Assembly: GCA_000467715.1 (NCBI GenBank)
Contig: AJFK01000318.1
Span: 1-64,000 of the forward strand
Origin: Hysterium pulicare CBS 123377
Taxonomy: Eukaryota; Ascomycota; Dothideomycetes; Hysteriales; Hysteriaceae
Direction: 5' to 3'
DNA: 64,000 nucleotides
In this document: piece after piece, positions 54,236 to 64,000 of the stretch
Layout: each line of letters opens with the position of its first letter
How positions within the stretch are numbered: position 1 is the stretch's first letter
Position numbers and translations under genes: made by a program
The notes under the pieces: model-generated
The model's input: only the letters and a program-made list of their open reading frames with translations
Databases searched by the model: none
What the model was told of the DNA's origin: nothing

Positions 54236-55149
54236 TGAACAATGGGATTGAAAAGTCTGGACTGGGAGAGCGGGCTTTGAGATGAAGGCAATACTGGTGG
54301 ATTGGGGGACAGGTTACTACTATTTGCAATATGAAAGATGCATTATCGAAGTGGATTGGCGTTGGAGATGTCAAGTTATGGTGTTTTTGGGCGGTATGCT
54401 TGCTGGTTTAGCATGCTATGCATAAGATATACTGATGGAAATAGGACTATGGCTTTGGCGCTTGCACGCATGCACAATGCGACGCTATTCTCTGAATGCA
54501 TCATAAAATCACATGAGCTGCGGATACTACAAACGTTGAGCTGTATCGGACTTTTGGTTCGGTATCAGCAACCTACCGGTTTGAAATAAGCCTCATCTCT
54601 CACTTTGTTCATCTTTCTGAGTTAGAAGTCTTTTGTCGCTTGTGCCCTTAACAATCAACTTCCACCATAACCCCTTCGTCAAGAACGTGCGGAAACGAAG
54701 ACAGAAGTCTCAAATTCAAAGCGGGAAACAACAAAATCCAGAACTAGCACCCCACTCAATTTCCTTCTTCTCAAATTGAGAAAGCTGCCCTCTAGATTTG
54801 AACTTGAAGCACAGATGCATAGCGTTACCAGCTCATACTTGATCCTGCCGAGTCCATCACTTGAGCATAGCCTCGGATTTCAATACCGCTCTTCATTCAC
54901 ATCATACAAGCTCATCTATTTTCAGAGGCTAGCTGATATTTGATCACGACTTGAGACCTAGGTTTCGAAGCGCGGAAAGCGAGCATCGGCCCACGAATGC
55001 AAGAATCTCTGCGAGCTGCAAGGAGCGGGATCAGCACTTAGGATGTACACGAGTTCAATCTTGAGTACGGGTTATTCAATCAATCTTATGTACTCATCAA
55101 GTCTACAACCATTCAGGCCTATTTAGTACTTTCCCGACTCTGCAGTGTT
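54236..55149. other. Intergenic, nothing recognised
   Basis: Only short open frames without motifs are present. Confidence 0.4.
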
Positions 55150-56756
55150 ACTTGCGCTGCGCTCTCTAACAGTCGTACCATGGATCCATCAAGTCCAGGA
55201 AACTCTCCCAGTTCTGGTAATCCATGCCGCTCGTCGCCACCAAAAAACCCCCAAACCCGCCAGAAATGAAGTCGCCATTGGGCCAATGCTGAGCTGTTTA
55301 CTGCCATCAGCAAAGTCCACCTGCAAGCGTAGCTGAAGCAATTTACCCAGAGAGTAAGCAATCTCACTCCTGCCCTATACCCCATCTCACTGAATCTTTG
55401 GCTACCGAAAGCCAAGTCCCCGACTACTACCCTAAATCCTCCGTCCAACGCTCCAAGAAATATCCGTTGGTCATGGTATCAAAAACGCCTGGGGGTTCTT
55501 TTGCTGTTCCTGCAAAAGCAACGTGTTATACTGGCGAACTCCAGTATCTCTGATAATATTATTGTGGGCATAACTATTGCGGTTCGAGGTTCCTCCACGA
55601 GGTTAAAACGTTATCATTGAAGGCCTGGAGGTTGCTGCGGGTGCTACGGGTGCTGCGGGCACCTGGGAAGTCCGGTGTGCTTCCTAGATGTAACAAGGTC
55701 AGCATTAGCTCGAATTTTGTAGCTGTTTGGTACTGGGTAGGTGGATTTTCGGAAGGATCAATCCATCGGACTGCAGATTGTAAGCCAGCATCGATACGCG
55801 CAATGCTGATTCCACATCCAAAGATAACGGTGGTCACGCAAATATTCTTGCTGAACTTTTCGGATTCTGTGACGCTGGCGGCTTGATCCTGCGAGATCTG
55901 TTAGTGGGTTGCATTTGTAAGAGCCGCTCATTACCTACCATCCCTCTTGTAAAAGCCCAAGAATCCTAGAACTAGATGTCGCAAGGATGAGATCCCTATT
56001 CGTAGCCAATGTCCCTTGTATACCTGAATGCAGGGCGAAGGTAGGAAATTGCACTTGCGAAGTAACTTGTGTGGCTGGTTACACCGAATATCTCTCAGAA
56101 CGGTTTCTGACCATGCCAATGGGTTGTGCTCTTGCTCTAAGTGACAATCTGGTCGGCCGCTTCGGTAAGGCTCGTAGATGAAGTTTCTCGTTCGGTGAGA
56201 GGGCGCACGCATGGCAATGTATAGGCTTAGGGAAGTTGGCTCGGAGGGAAGTTTGAAGTCGGCGATTGAGAAACGTTTCTGCTTGCTAAAGCTTCGTTAG
56301 AGATACTGTGCGGTGCCTCCAAGTATTGGAGGTAGACGACGTACCTGCTTTGCCCTACATGATCCGAGGCCGTATGGCTTGCCGCGCCGAAGGAAGAGCA
56401 GGGCCCCTCATCGAAAGCATTTACTAACTGGAAGAACAAGTACAGTGAAGACTCTCTTGCAACTGGTGCGAAATTGGCTCTCACTAATGGGGTTCCGGCG
56501 CGTTTTGGGTGAATGACTGCAATGCAGCTGGGACGGCCGCTGCAGCAGAACCAGCTTCCTGGCCTTCTACAATATGACAATAGCTGAATTCACTGAAACT
56601 AATACCTCTGGAATGACCTGGTTACTATGTAGGCTTTTCTGTAAGACACGAATGCAGCCGTGGTAGACCTCCCTCAACTCCAGCGCTGCCCGCCTGACAC
56701 TGACGCGTTGCGACCGTGAAAACCCACAACACCAACCACAAAACCCACCAAAACAT
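55150..56756 (-). pseudogene. Decayed or unresolved gene for a secreted protein
   Basis: Several minus-strand shards read as protein in order. The ATG at 56756 opens MFWWVLWLVLWVFTVATRQC, a convincing signal peptide. An intron then leads to SYCHIVEGQEAGSAAAAVPA and LQSFTQNAPEPH. Further on come LVNAFDEGPCSSFGAASHTA, KFSKNICVTTVIFGCGISIA with AVRWIDPSENPPTQYQTATK, EPPGVFDTMTNGYFLERWTE, and finally VDFADGSKQLSIGPMATSFL with DYQNWESFLDLMDPWYD near 55150. Splice signals join some but not all in phase; at least two junctions need a frameshift, including one in a G5T6 run near 55250. I recognise no family. It is either a pseudogene or a gene with introns I cannot place. Confidence 0.3.
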
Positions 56757-57142
56757 TCAAACCCATCACTAGAAAGACCGCATGGTATTAGAGCATGAAT
56801 AGATCCTCGCAAGGTAAAGCATATACCGTAGAGCATTGCACCATCACACTTCATCAAAGTACTACCTACACAAAACAAACCCAACACCCAAACAACCTCA
56901 CAAACTCACAAAAGCAACTCCAACCTCACGAACTAGAAAAGAAAACTCTTCCTCAACCCCAAGCATAAAGCCCAGGTATCAACGAAAAGAAGTGATGTCT
57001 TGAAGACAAGGTTTGTTTCAAAAAATGGTTGCCCAGTGGGACTTTGTACTCTCGAACACTCAAACTCACAAAAGAAAAAGTGGACGTACCTTTTATGAAG
57101 AAGAAGAAGAAGAAAAGAGGAAAGGAAGAGAGGGAGGAGGGG

Positions 57143-57152
57143 TTTATATAGG
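57143..57152 (-). promoter_or_regulatory. TATA box upstream of the 55-56.8 kb gene
   Basis: On the minus strand CTATATAAACC is followed by a long C/T-rich stretch with repeated CTT, typical of a strong fungal core promoter. It lies about 390 bp upstream of the ATG at 56756. A donor-like GGTACGTCC near 57090 suggests a leader intron. Confidence 0.4.
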
Positions 57153-57344
57153 CGTAATTCTACGCTAGTGGCTGGGCTGACTAAGGGGGAGGAGCACGTG
57201 ATCGAATGACTTGACGGTTGCCTAGATACCTAGGGTGGATGATAGAGTAGTCTTGGCGGGGCATTTGGGAGGGTTTCCAGAGTAGGCTGTTTGGTGGCTT
57301 TCAGAGATTTGGTTTTATTCACGGCTTGAACGAGAGTGCAAGAG

Positions 57345-57446
57345 AAAGCAAAGAAACACCGTTATATCATACAGTGAAATGGAATTATAATGAGAGCTTT
57401 GAATAATATATCACCGCTTACGCATGATTGAGCTTTACTAGACTCC
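57345..57446 (+). repeat. Dispersed ~100-bp repeat, copy 2
   Basis: This is the partner of 982-1081 in the same orientation. Several of the differences are transitions (for example CATGATT against CATGATC). The copies lie 56 kb apart at the two ends of the accessory interval. Confidence 0.5.
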
Positions 57447-57659
57447 TCTTCTGCGTTGTCTGTATGGTGCGTTTCTTTGTAGAATTAGTTGGGATTTATC
57501 TACGAGATGCTCTTCGGTCTGAGGAAGGGGATTCCAATGATTGAAATACGTATACTTCGTTGGGCTCAATGGTCAGAGTGTCACTGACTACAATTATTTG
57601 GTTGATTTGCGACGATGAGGTATTGCAATGTGGTCTGTACCATGAATTTTTGGGAATTC

Positions 57660-57784
57660 GATAGGCTGGAGTGCGCACTACATCTACTAAAGTTATTAGC
57701 AGGATAGGCAAAAGTGCCTTGTACAGCTGCTTCAGCTATTACGCTGCAATTTGCGCATGATAGGCAAGAGTGCCTACTACATCG
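57660..57784 (-). repeat. Three ~25-bp repeats with hairpins, 3' of tyrosinase
   Basis: Units begin at about 57660, 57704 and 57760 with the form GATAGGCAAGAGTGCCTACTACATC. Two contain a perfect 5-bp hairpin with a 4-nt loop: AGGCA-AAAG-TGCCT at 57706-57719 and AGGCA-AGAG-TGCCT at 57762-57775. The third is degenerate. They lie 115-230 bp beyond the tyrosinase stop, so they may be within its 3' untranslated region. Confidence 0.5.
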
Positions 57785-57889
57785 CCTGTGCTATTTTACA
57801 CCAATGAAAGAAGAAAAAGCTTTGTCCTTGTGCCTCAACGTCAAGCTCATTGTCTGAGGTTGTGTGAGCCGCTCACAGAATTTCACGCA

Positions 57890-59105
57890 TCAATACGGAT
57901 AGTGGTAACATAAGACTCCACGCTGCGTATCCAGGACCTGATAGACCGGTACATCATCCGCCAGCCCATTGACCAGAAGCATATCCCAAATTTTCGCTTC
58001 CCCGGTTGAGTTCGTCATGTGCTTTCCTGCATACTGGTTTATCCTGTTCTGACAATTCTCATTCTGCCATTTCCACCAAAGCCGATCCAATTGTGCGTGG
58101 TGAACGTAGAAGAGGGGGTCGTTGGCAGCGCTGATTGCAATGAAGTCTCCGCGTATGGCATCATGCAGGACGTCGTGGACGGAAATCTCGATGTGATAGA
58201 GGAACTTCTCATATGACTCTGATTTGAGGATACAGTTGATAGCTTCAGGACTGAAAGCGTAGCCTGGGAGCTGGCCTAGTCCCTGCTGATTCGGCTGTGA
58301 TTCGTCGTTGAAGCCGCGCGAGAGACAGTGCGGAGAGTATGTGCCATTGAATTGGACTGGGCGCAAGTGAGAAAATGGGCCATCGATCACACAACGTCCG
58401 TGCCCGACCGTAATGGAGCCATTGGGGTCTCCGTCGCCGCCGAAGCCGGTGGTAGGGTCGAAGATGGAGGAATTTGCCAAGTTGATCCAATCAAGAGACC
58501 AGTCCCAATATGGAAGCTCATCCTGGTATCCGCAATGCGTCTTGAGTGCGTCTTGCCATATCTTCAGGACGTAGCGGTGCCACGGGAGGAACGAAGCTGC
58601 TTCGTGAGAGAAAGCGCCAAGTCCACTATGTAAAGCCGCGAAGTCGTCGTACAAGGTGCCATTGTCAGTTTTGTTTGAAGGAACAATAGCAAGGCAATTG
58701 ACTGCCTCGACGAAGGCTGTTCTCTCTTCCGGCGTAAGAGAGCGCCACTCTCGCCGTACGCCAGGGTCTCGGCATTGGGATGTCCCGTGAATTAGAACAT
58801 AGAGATCTGTTGAGTCGATTGTGGTGAGAGGAAGTGCAGTAAACACTACCATGAAAACCAGAAAGACCGACCAGAACAAGAACTTAAATCGCCTATTTAT
58901 CGTAAGTGTCGAGCTAGGAATTTGAAGTGGAGGCAAAGATGCTTTACCCAACCGACCTAGCAGTTTTCTCTGTCTCTGCAAATAATGTCTGCTCACTGCT
59001 CACAGATTCACCAGCGTTGTCAGTTTCGGGAACTGGCGTGTATTCCTGATGGATACGCCCCGGACTAAAATTGCTCAACTCTGGGAGACCAATTTTCATC
59101 GACAT
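57890..59105 (-). CDS. Membrane-anchored tyrosinase
   Basis: This copper enzyme oxidises monophenols and catechols to quinones. It has 386 residues in exons 58948-59105 and 57890-58892. The 55-nt intron (GTAAAG...AAATAG) joins the N-terminal cytosolic part (PGRIHQEYTPVPETDNAGES) to a membrane span (about 54-76, RFKFLFWSVFLVFMVVFTAL). The catalytic domain then follows on the luminal or outer side. The copper A region has HSGLGAFSHEAASFLPWHRY and ELPYWDW; copper B has ISVHDVLHDAIRGDF and ANDPLFYVHHAQLDRLWWKW. All the usual ligand positions look present. A type II anchor instead of a signal peptide, and a short C terminus, mark it off from secreted and from large cytosolic tyrosinases. The start could also be the ATG at 59138 or one at 59099. 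Confidence 0.88.
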
Positions 59106-60856
59106 AATGAAGTTGGCGTTTGTGGTGGAAGTCTGCAATGCGGTGTTCGGTGAGATGGTTGAACCAGCAGTGGACGCAGTGAAGCCAAAATCCTGGAAGT
59201 GGCCGCTCCCTTTGTGTTATCAGATCCATTTTCGGCTAGCTCCAAATGTTATTGAGGACCATTCGGGGTCACCACGATGCTCCGTCTCCTTTGTTTTCGG
59301 AAGTGACTTTAGCTAGCACAGCTCTTGGATTTACATTCCTGTTAAGTGACTATTTAGTTTTGTATCACGACTACTATACTGGGGTAAACGGTCTGCTGAG
59401 CAACGGGCTTAAGAGAAATGACTGCGGTAATGAGCACAAGAGCAGAGAACGCCAAACCTACCTCTGACACGAGAGCACGGTGCTACAAGAGCAAAGAATA
59501 AAGAGACGAAATGCTGATACTGTCTAGACGGAACTCTCCTGTGGCATTCAATTATCGCCTTTATTCTTTCACGCGCCAATATCTCCGTCTTCTTTCACGC
59601 GCAACCGCGATTGCACCAGCTAGTGACCTGATTACTTAAACAAATACAAACGGCACAGAAACTTTCAGGATTTTCAGGGGATACTGTACAAGAGGAGAGG
59701 TTAGGCTTCGCCGGGATTGCATGACGAGGCTTGAAGAAGTATCTTTTCGGCCATGTGTTCTAGCACCCCATTTCTCTTGTAAAACGGCATGAGGATAACG
59801 AAAGAACATACTGTGACCAGTGTACCTCCGCCACCCTATAACGCGCTCGGTACCGATCAAAGAACATACACCATCATACGTCTTTCAAAAGATGCTAGGC
59901 GTTCTTCTCTTAAAGAGACTTTTCCCTTCCATCTCTTCTTTACCCCAACCCTGCATCCCATCGCAAACAACAAATCAAACTTATCCGACAAGATCGGTCC
60001 AAGCGACTGCTTCAGCATTGCTATAAGCACAAGCCCACACGCTTTGGTTTTCTGCAATTGAACATTCGAGGTCGCATGTTTTGTAATTCGAGACGGTAGC
60101 TACTCTGAAGCCATCTGCGCACGAAGATCGCAGTAGGTACCGCTAAGATCAGCAAAGGATCTAGAGTTTGTTCAGAAGATTGAAATCAGGAATTTGCAGC
60201 CTATTTCTTTAGTAGTGCTGTGAATCAATTAACGTGATACCGCATCGACGAATAGAAGGCATAATGATTTCTGTGATGTGATAAGTAGTGGCAATAAGGA
60301 GAGAGAGGACAGCAAATGGGCCGTCGGTTGAGGCCGTCAGTAATGCGGAGAAGACGCTATGTGGCATGCAGGGCGGGACTATTGGTGAACAATTCCCGAT
60401 GGCTCAATTTCGCCAAGGGGTACTTTGCCGTACGCGGACCCTCCTGAAGTGATAAGCTAACGAGACTCCTTGATCATATCCACCACCACCACCACTCCCC
60501 TCTGCTGTCCCGTCCGTGTTTGATTTTTTGTTTGTTTCGCTGTTCAGTCATTCATTAACTTTTGATTAAGTCTGCAGAAGCGTGCCTCACTCGTTCGGTG
60601 CGTGTTTTGCTGCAGATAAGCTCCTACGGCACCTCCTCGACCAGTCCCTCCTTTGAAACACTGTCGCCTCCAATACCGTCTGCACCTGGAACAAGCAGTA
60701 CAACAAACTATTCCTGCATTAGGAAAGCTTCCTGAAAACTCGAAGAAGCATTAACGATTGCTGCTCTTTTGTTTTGTCCGCGTTCGCCGCTTTTCCGGCC
60801 TGCATCTGTCGCGTTCGATGCCATCTCCTTAACCGCACATTGTTCATACATTCATA
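59106..60856. other. Divergent region between tyrosinase and the TBC gene
   Basis: This holds both promoters. A minus-strand stretch at about 59690-60057 has two open shards (MLKQSLGPILSDKFDLLFAM; TLVTVCSFVILMPFYKRNGV) that do not join in phase. They could be a small gene but are too weak to call. The region just before 60857 is a plausible leader for the TBC gene. Confidence 0.4.
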
Positions 60857-63800
60857 ATGGACGCCGACCACGTACATATCGAAGGATCTACTCCAGATAC
60901 GATTAAGCGCTCTCCCCGGACACATGTCGATAGCCAGCCGCTGCCGACTGACTCCATGGTCACAATTAGCCTGTCCGAGTCTGACGCTGGACAGCAGGAT
61001 GAAGAGAAGGAAGAGGAGAAGGATGAAGCCACAACGACCACAATTATACAACCAGAAATCAATATTGAAGAGAACAGATTATCGTCGCGTCCTACATCCG
61101 CCGAGATTCTACGTGGAATAATAGAGCGGGGTAGTCAAGATAGCAGCATTCGGACCAGCTCCATGATAGGCCTCGAAAGTCCTGCCCTCCCACCTCCAGA
61201 AGAGCCCAGCATAGAAACACCTGCATCAGCTACGACGTCAGAGCGCTCTAGAAGTGACAGTAGTTCTACACACAGTGCCCAGGTTGATTGGGAAGAGCTG
61301 GAGAAGACGGAGGAACAGGAGGCGCGAGATGAGGCGTCTGATGAGGTATGCTCTACTTCAAACGCTGTCATTAGGCATGATGCTAATCAGTCTAGTCCAT
61401 GGCTTTGCTTCTGGCTCGACTCGAACAAGAGAACAATGCTCTTGCAACAAATCCCAAATCCGGGCTAAAAGCTCGATCTCGAAGCCAATCACGGCCGCCC
61501 TCGATACACCAGCTAAGGCGCCTCGTTCAAGGGGATGATGCATCTAATGTTCGCTTCTCCCTTCTTCCATCTCCGCCGCCGATGACCGAACTCGAATTCT
61601 GGGCAGCTCTGGTACGGGACTATCCTCAGACTGTACAACGCCTCCCTACTCTTACACTTAATAAAATTCGAGGGGGCATACCACCTCCGTTACGTGGAGT
61701 AGCTTGGCAGAGTATGGCAGGGGCTCGAGATCGGTTCATCGAAGATCAATATGAGCGTCTCTGTGGAGAGTCGAGTCCATATGAAAATATTATCAATAAA
61801 GATATAGGCCGAAGCTTCCCTGGTGTAGATATGTTTAGGGATGCTGATGGCGAAGGGCAAAAGATGCTCGGAAGAGTATTGAAGTGCTTCAGCTTATACG
61901 ATAACAAGATTGGTTATTGCCAGGGGCTTGGTTTCCTCGTTGGTCCTCTTCTCATGCAAATGGGCGATAGAGAGGCCTTCTGCGTGCTAGTTCGGTATAT
62001 TCGTCCCCGGAAACTGCTAGACCTCTAAATGCTGACTATTGTTGAAGACTTATGGAAGACTACGATCTGCGATCGTGCTTTCTCCCGGATCTATCAGGAT
62101 TACATCTCCGCATATATCAATTCCAACGACTACTAAAACAACACATGCCCGAGTTGGCAGCCCATCTCGAATCGCTCCAAGTGGAGTCAGCATATTTATC
62201 GCAATGGTTTCTATCTTTTTTCGCTGTCACATGTCCGCTACCGATGTTGTTCCGTATATACGACGTTATTTTTGCCGAAGGCGCCTCCGAGACGATCATG
62301 CGGGTTGCCCTTGCTACCATGAAGAGAAACGAGCAAAAGATTCTCGGGTTCCAAGAGTTTGAGGACGTGATGCAACTATTGCTATCACGAGCATTGTGGG
62401 ATCCCTACGGTCGAAACGCCAAGTCGGCAGACGAGCTCGTGAGTGACCTTGTCGGCTTCACCAACGGCGTGACGCGGGAAAGCCTCCAAAATCTAGAGGC
62501 TGGCTTCAAGGAAGCACAGAAAACCGACGGAGCAAGCAAGAACGGGCAGTTCCCCGAGGTTCAAAAGTCTGCATCATCTTTCTTGGGCCGGTTGTGGGGT
62601 CCTTCGAACTCTTCCACGAAATCGGTCTCGTTAAGCCCCAATCTGTCGGCACCCTCGAGGCCCGTGAGCTTCCTCCGGCGAACGCCATCAAAGCAAAGCT
62701 TGGCGTCGACGCTAAACTCTATTGAAGGGGGTTCAGACAGCTCCTCCGGCACCGCCAGCACCGCCCTCACCGAAGCAACGAGCATTTCACGAGGCTCCTC
62801 CGGCGACGCGCTCTCTCTCAAGTCAAACACCGAGTCCGTGGCTCTCTCGTTCAAGATGCCTGTCTCCTCTAAGGACCGCGATCTCCACTACCAGATCGAA
62901 GAGCTGCTGACGTCCGTCAGTCAGCTACAACGCCAGAACAGCGAGCTTGAGGCCGTCTTGCAGAAGCAGCGTGAGGAACGCCGTGAAGATCACCGCATCA
63001 TCCGTACGGTAGTCGACAACATCCGATCTTCCCATCCTGCACACGCTTCAACCCGTGAGGCTCGTCGCCGTACTACGATCACCTCTTCAAGCACAGCTGC
63101 AGCTCTTGACGCGGCTCCCACCTCCCTTCCTTCAGACGATCTCTCAGAGATTGCAGACACGCTTGACGCCCGCTTCCCCGAGCACGAACTTCGTCATCGC
63201 CCATCGTCCATCTTTGAAACCAAAGAATCTCTCCGCGAGTCCCTCTCCCGCACCAAAGACCAGCTCTCCTCCGAGACTCTCCGCGCCAAGTCCCTCTCTC
63301 GCGAGCTCTCAGAACGTGAGACAGATCTAGCCTCGGCCCGCGAAGCCCTCCGCGAGACACGCCACCGCCTGCAGGAATCCTATAACCAGAATCAGAAGCA
63401 CGAGAAAACAATTCACGATCTGCGTGCCAATGCTCGGAAACCCTCCTTGCCCTGGTCACCCGAGTCCGCACCTGAGACCCCTCCAAATCTCTCCCGCTCT
63501 AACACTGCAGACAGCGTCGTATCTGCTTCATCCGGCCTCCGCGAGCTCAGATTAGGTCGGTCCGGCAGTGTAAAGAACTCCACGCCCCAATTCGCAAAGC
63601 GCGGGTCTTCCCTGGCGACACAGTCCGTTCTGGCCACCGATAACCATGCACCAGCAGACAACGAGGCATTGTTGCTAGAACTAGTCAACTCGAAGACGGG
63701 AGAGGCCCTGGCGAAGCAAGAGCTGGAGGAGCTCAAAAACAAGTACGAGTCGTTGAAGAGGAGCATGGGGGTGCAAACGCCCTCTCCCGCTACCACTCCA

Positions 63801-63887
63801 GTGCCCACACCCTCATCTGGGGGTGGTGGGTTCTGGAGTGGATGGAAGAGGAGCGTAAGCACGAGTGCGGCGGCCGTACCGCAATAG
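60857..63887 (+). CDS. TBC-domain Rab GTPase-activating protein, Gyp5-like
   Basis: This is a 975-residue protein in exons 60857-61345, 61396-61994 and 62048-63887, with introns of 50 and 53 nt. It accelerates GTP hydrolysis on Rab proteins in membrane traffic; yeast Gyp5/Gyl1 act at the Golgi and sites of polarised secretion. The N terminus is acidic and Ser-rich. The TBC domain (about residues 240-450) shows all signature strings: IRGGIPPPLRGVAWQ, NKDIGRSFPGVDMF with the catalytic Arg finger, and IGYCQGLGFLVGPLL with the Gln finger. It continues in exon 3 with YLSQWFLSFFAVTCPLPMLF. A Ser-rich linker leads to a coiled coil (about 670-720, then 790-850) and a final helix before GGGGFWSGWKRS. 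This order (TBC then coiled coil) is that of the Gyp5/EVI5 group. Family call is firm; the Rab substrate is not. Confidence 0.93.
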
Positions 63888-64000
63888 GATGGGGAGACGG
63901 AGGGGAACTGGCTTTTGGGAGTGGAGCGAAGCTCGTTTGGGGTAGGGAGCACGAGGCTCCAGACATATTGTAAATGATGAGGACGGTGGAGATTCTGTTT
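63888..64000. other. 3' flank of the TBC gene at the window edge
   Basis: Downstream sequence of the TBC gene. Nothing else is recognisable in 113 bases. Confidence 0.4.

Noticed and set aside
55119-55448. Minus-strand frame of 109 codons
   Set aside because: Another minus-strand frame over the same bases reads more like protein and continues the shards of the 55-56.8 kb gene.

Overview
The window reads as nuclear DNA of a filamentous ascomycete (Pezizomycotina). Host genes are split by short introns, mostly 45-80 nt, with GTRNGT-type donors, CTAAC/CTGAC-like branch sites and YAG acceptors. The proteins are typical of that group: Rav1, a Gyp5-like TBC protein, a laccase, a tyrosinase and SDR enzymes. 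The exact class, perhaps Leotiomycetes, is only a guess. No rRNA, canonical tRNA, CRISPR array or autonomous transposon was recognised.

Layout. (1) 1-2.9 kb is gene-poor with coding-like relics. (2) 2.94-7.63 kb holds an 8-exon RAV1 gene on the minus strand. (3) 9.0-15.8 kb is a repeat island without an assignable gene. It carries intron-like signals with short open shards (10.2-11.7 kb), an array of covarying hairpins (11.7-12.6 kb), a second short repeat family, several minisatellites, and two copies of a roughly 80-bp element whose stems are kept by compensating changes. (4) 16.1-50.3 kb is dominated by unrecognised, low-complexity, basic/acidic proteins, mostly on the minus strand. Seven of them (16.1, 19.3, 23.9, 26.5, 28.7, 36.4 and 47.9 kb) share up to two motifs: a W-[FYLT]-D-[RK]-x-x-I-x-x-L-N block and a helical FN-x-x-F...RT-x-x-S block that may be SANT/Myb-like. 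Two others (31.9 and 33.9 kb) share a different repeated helical domain resembling a paired amphipathic helix. Two SDR enzymes and a laccase are interspersed. (5) 51-60 kb has a zinc-independent MDR oxidoreductase, a 70-residue membrane microprotein, a decayed or unresolved secreted-protein gene and a membrane-anchored tyrosinase. (6) 60.9-63.9 kb is a Rab-GAP gene.

How they fit together. RAV1 (V-ATPase assembly) and the TBC Rab-GAP are conserved housekeeping genes flanking an accessory interval. The laccase and tyrosinase could both oxidise phenols, for example in pigment formation, but they lie 11 kb apart and nothing shows co-regulation. The clustered motif-sharing proteins, several with Lys/Arg-rich nuclear-signal-like tracts, look like a lineage-specific family grown by local duplication. 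A DNA- or chromatin-related role is inference only. All exon joins given were checked for open frame and length divisible by three, but none is supported by transcripts.
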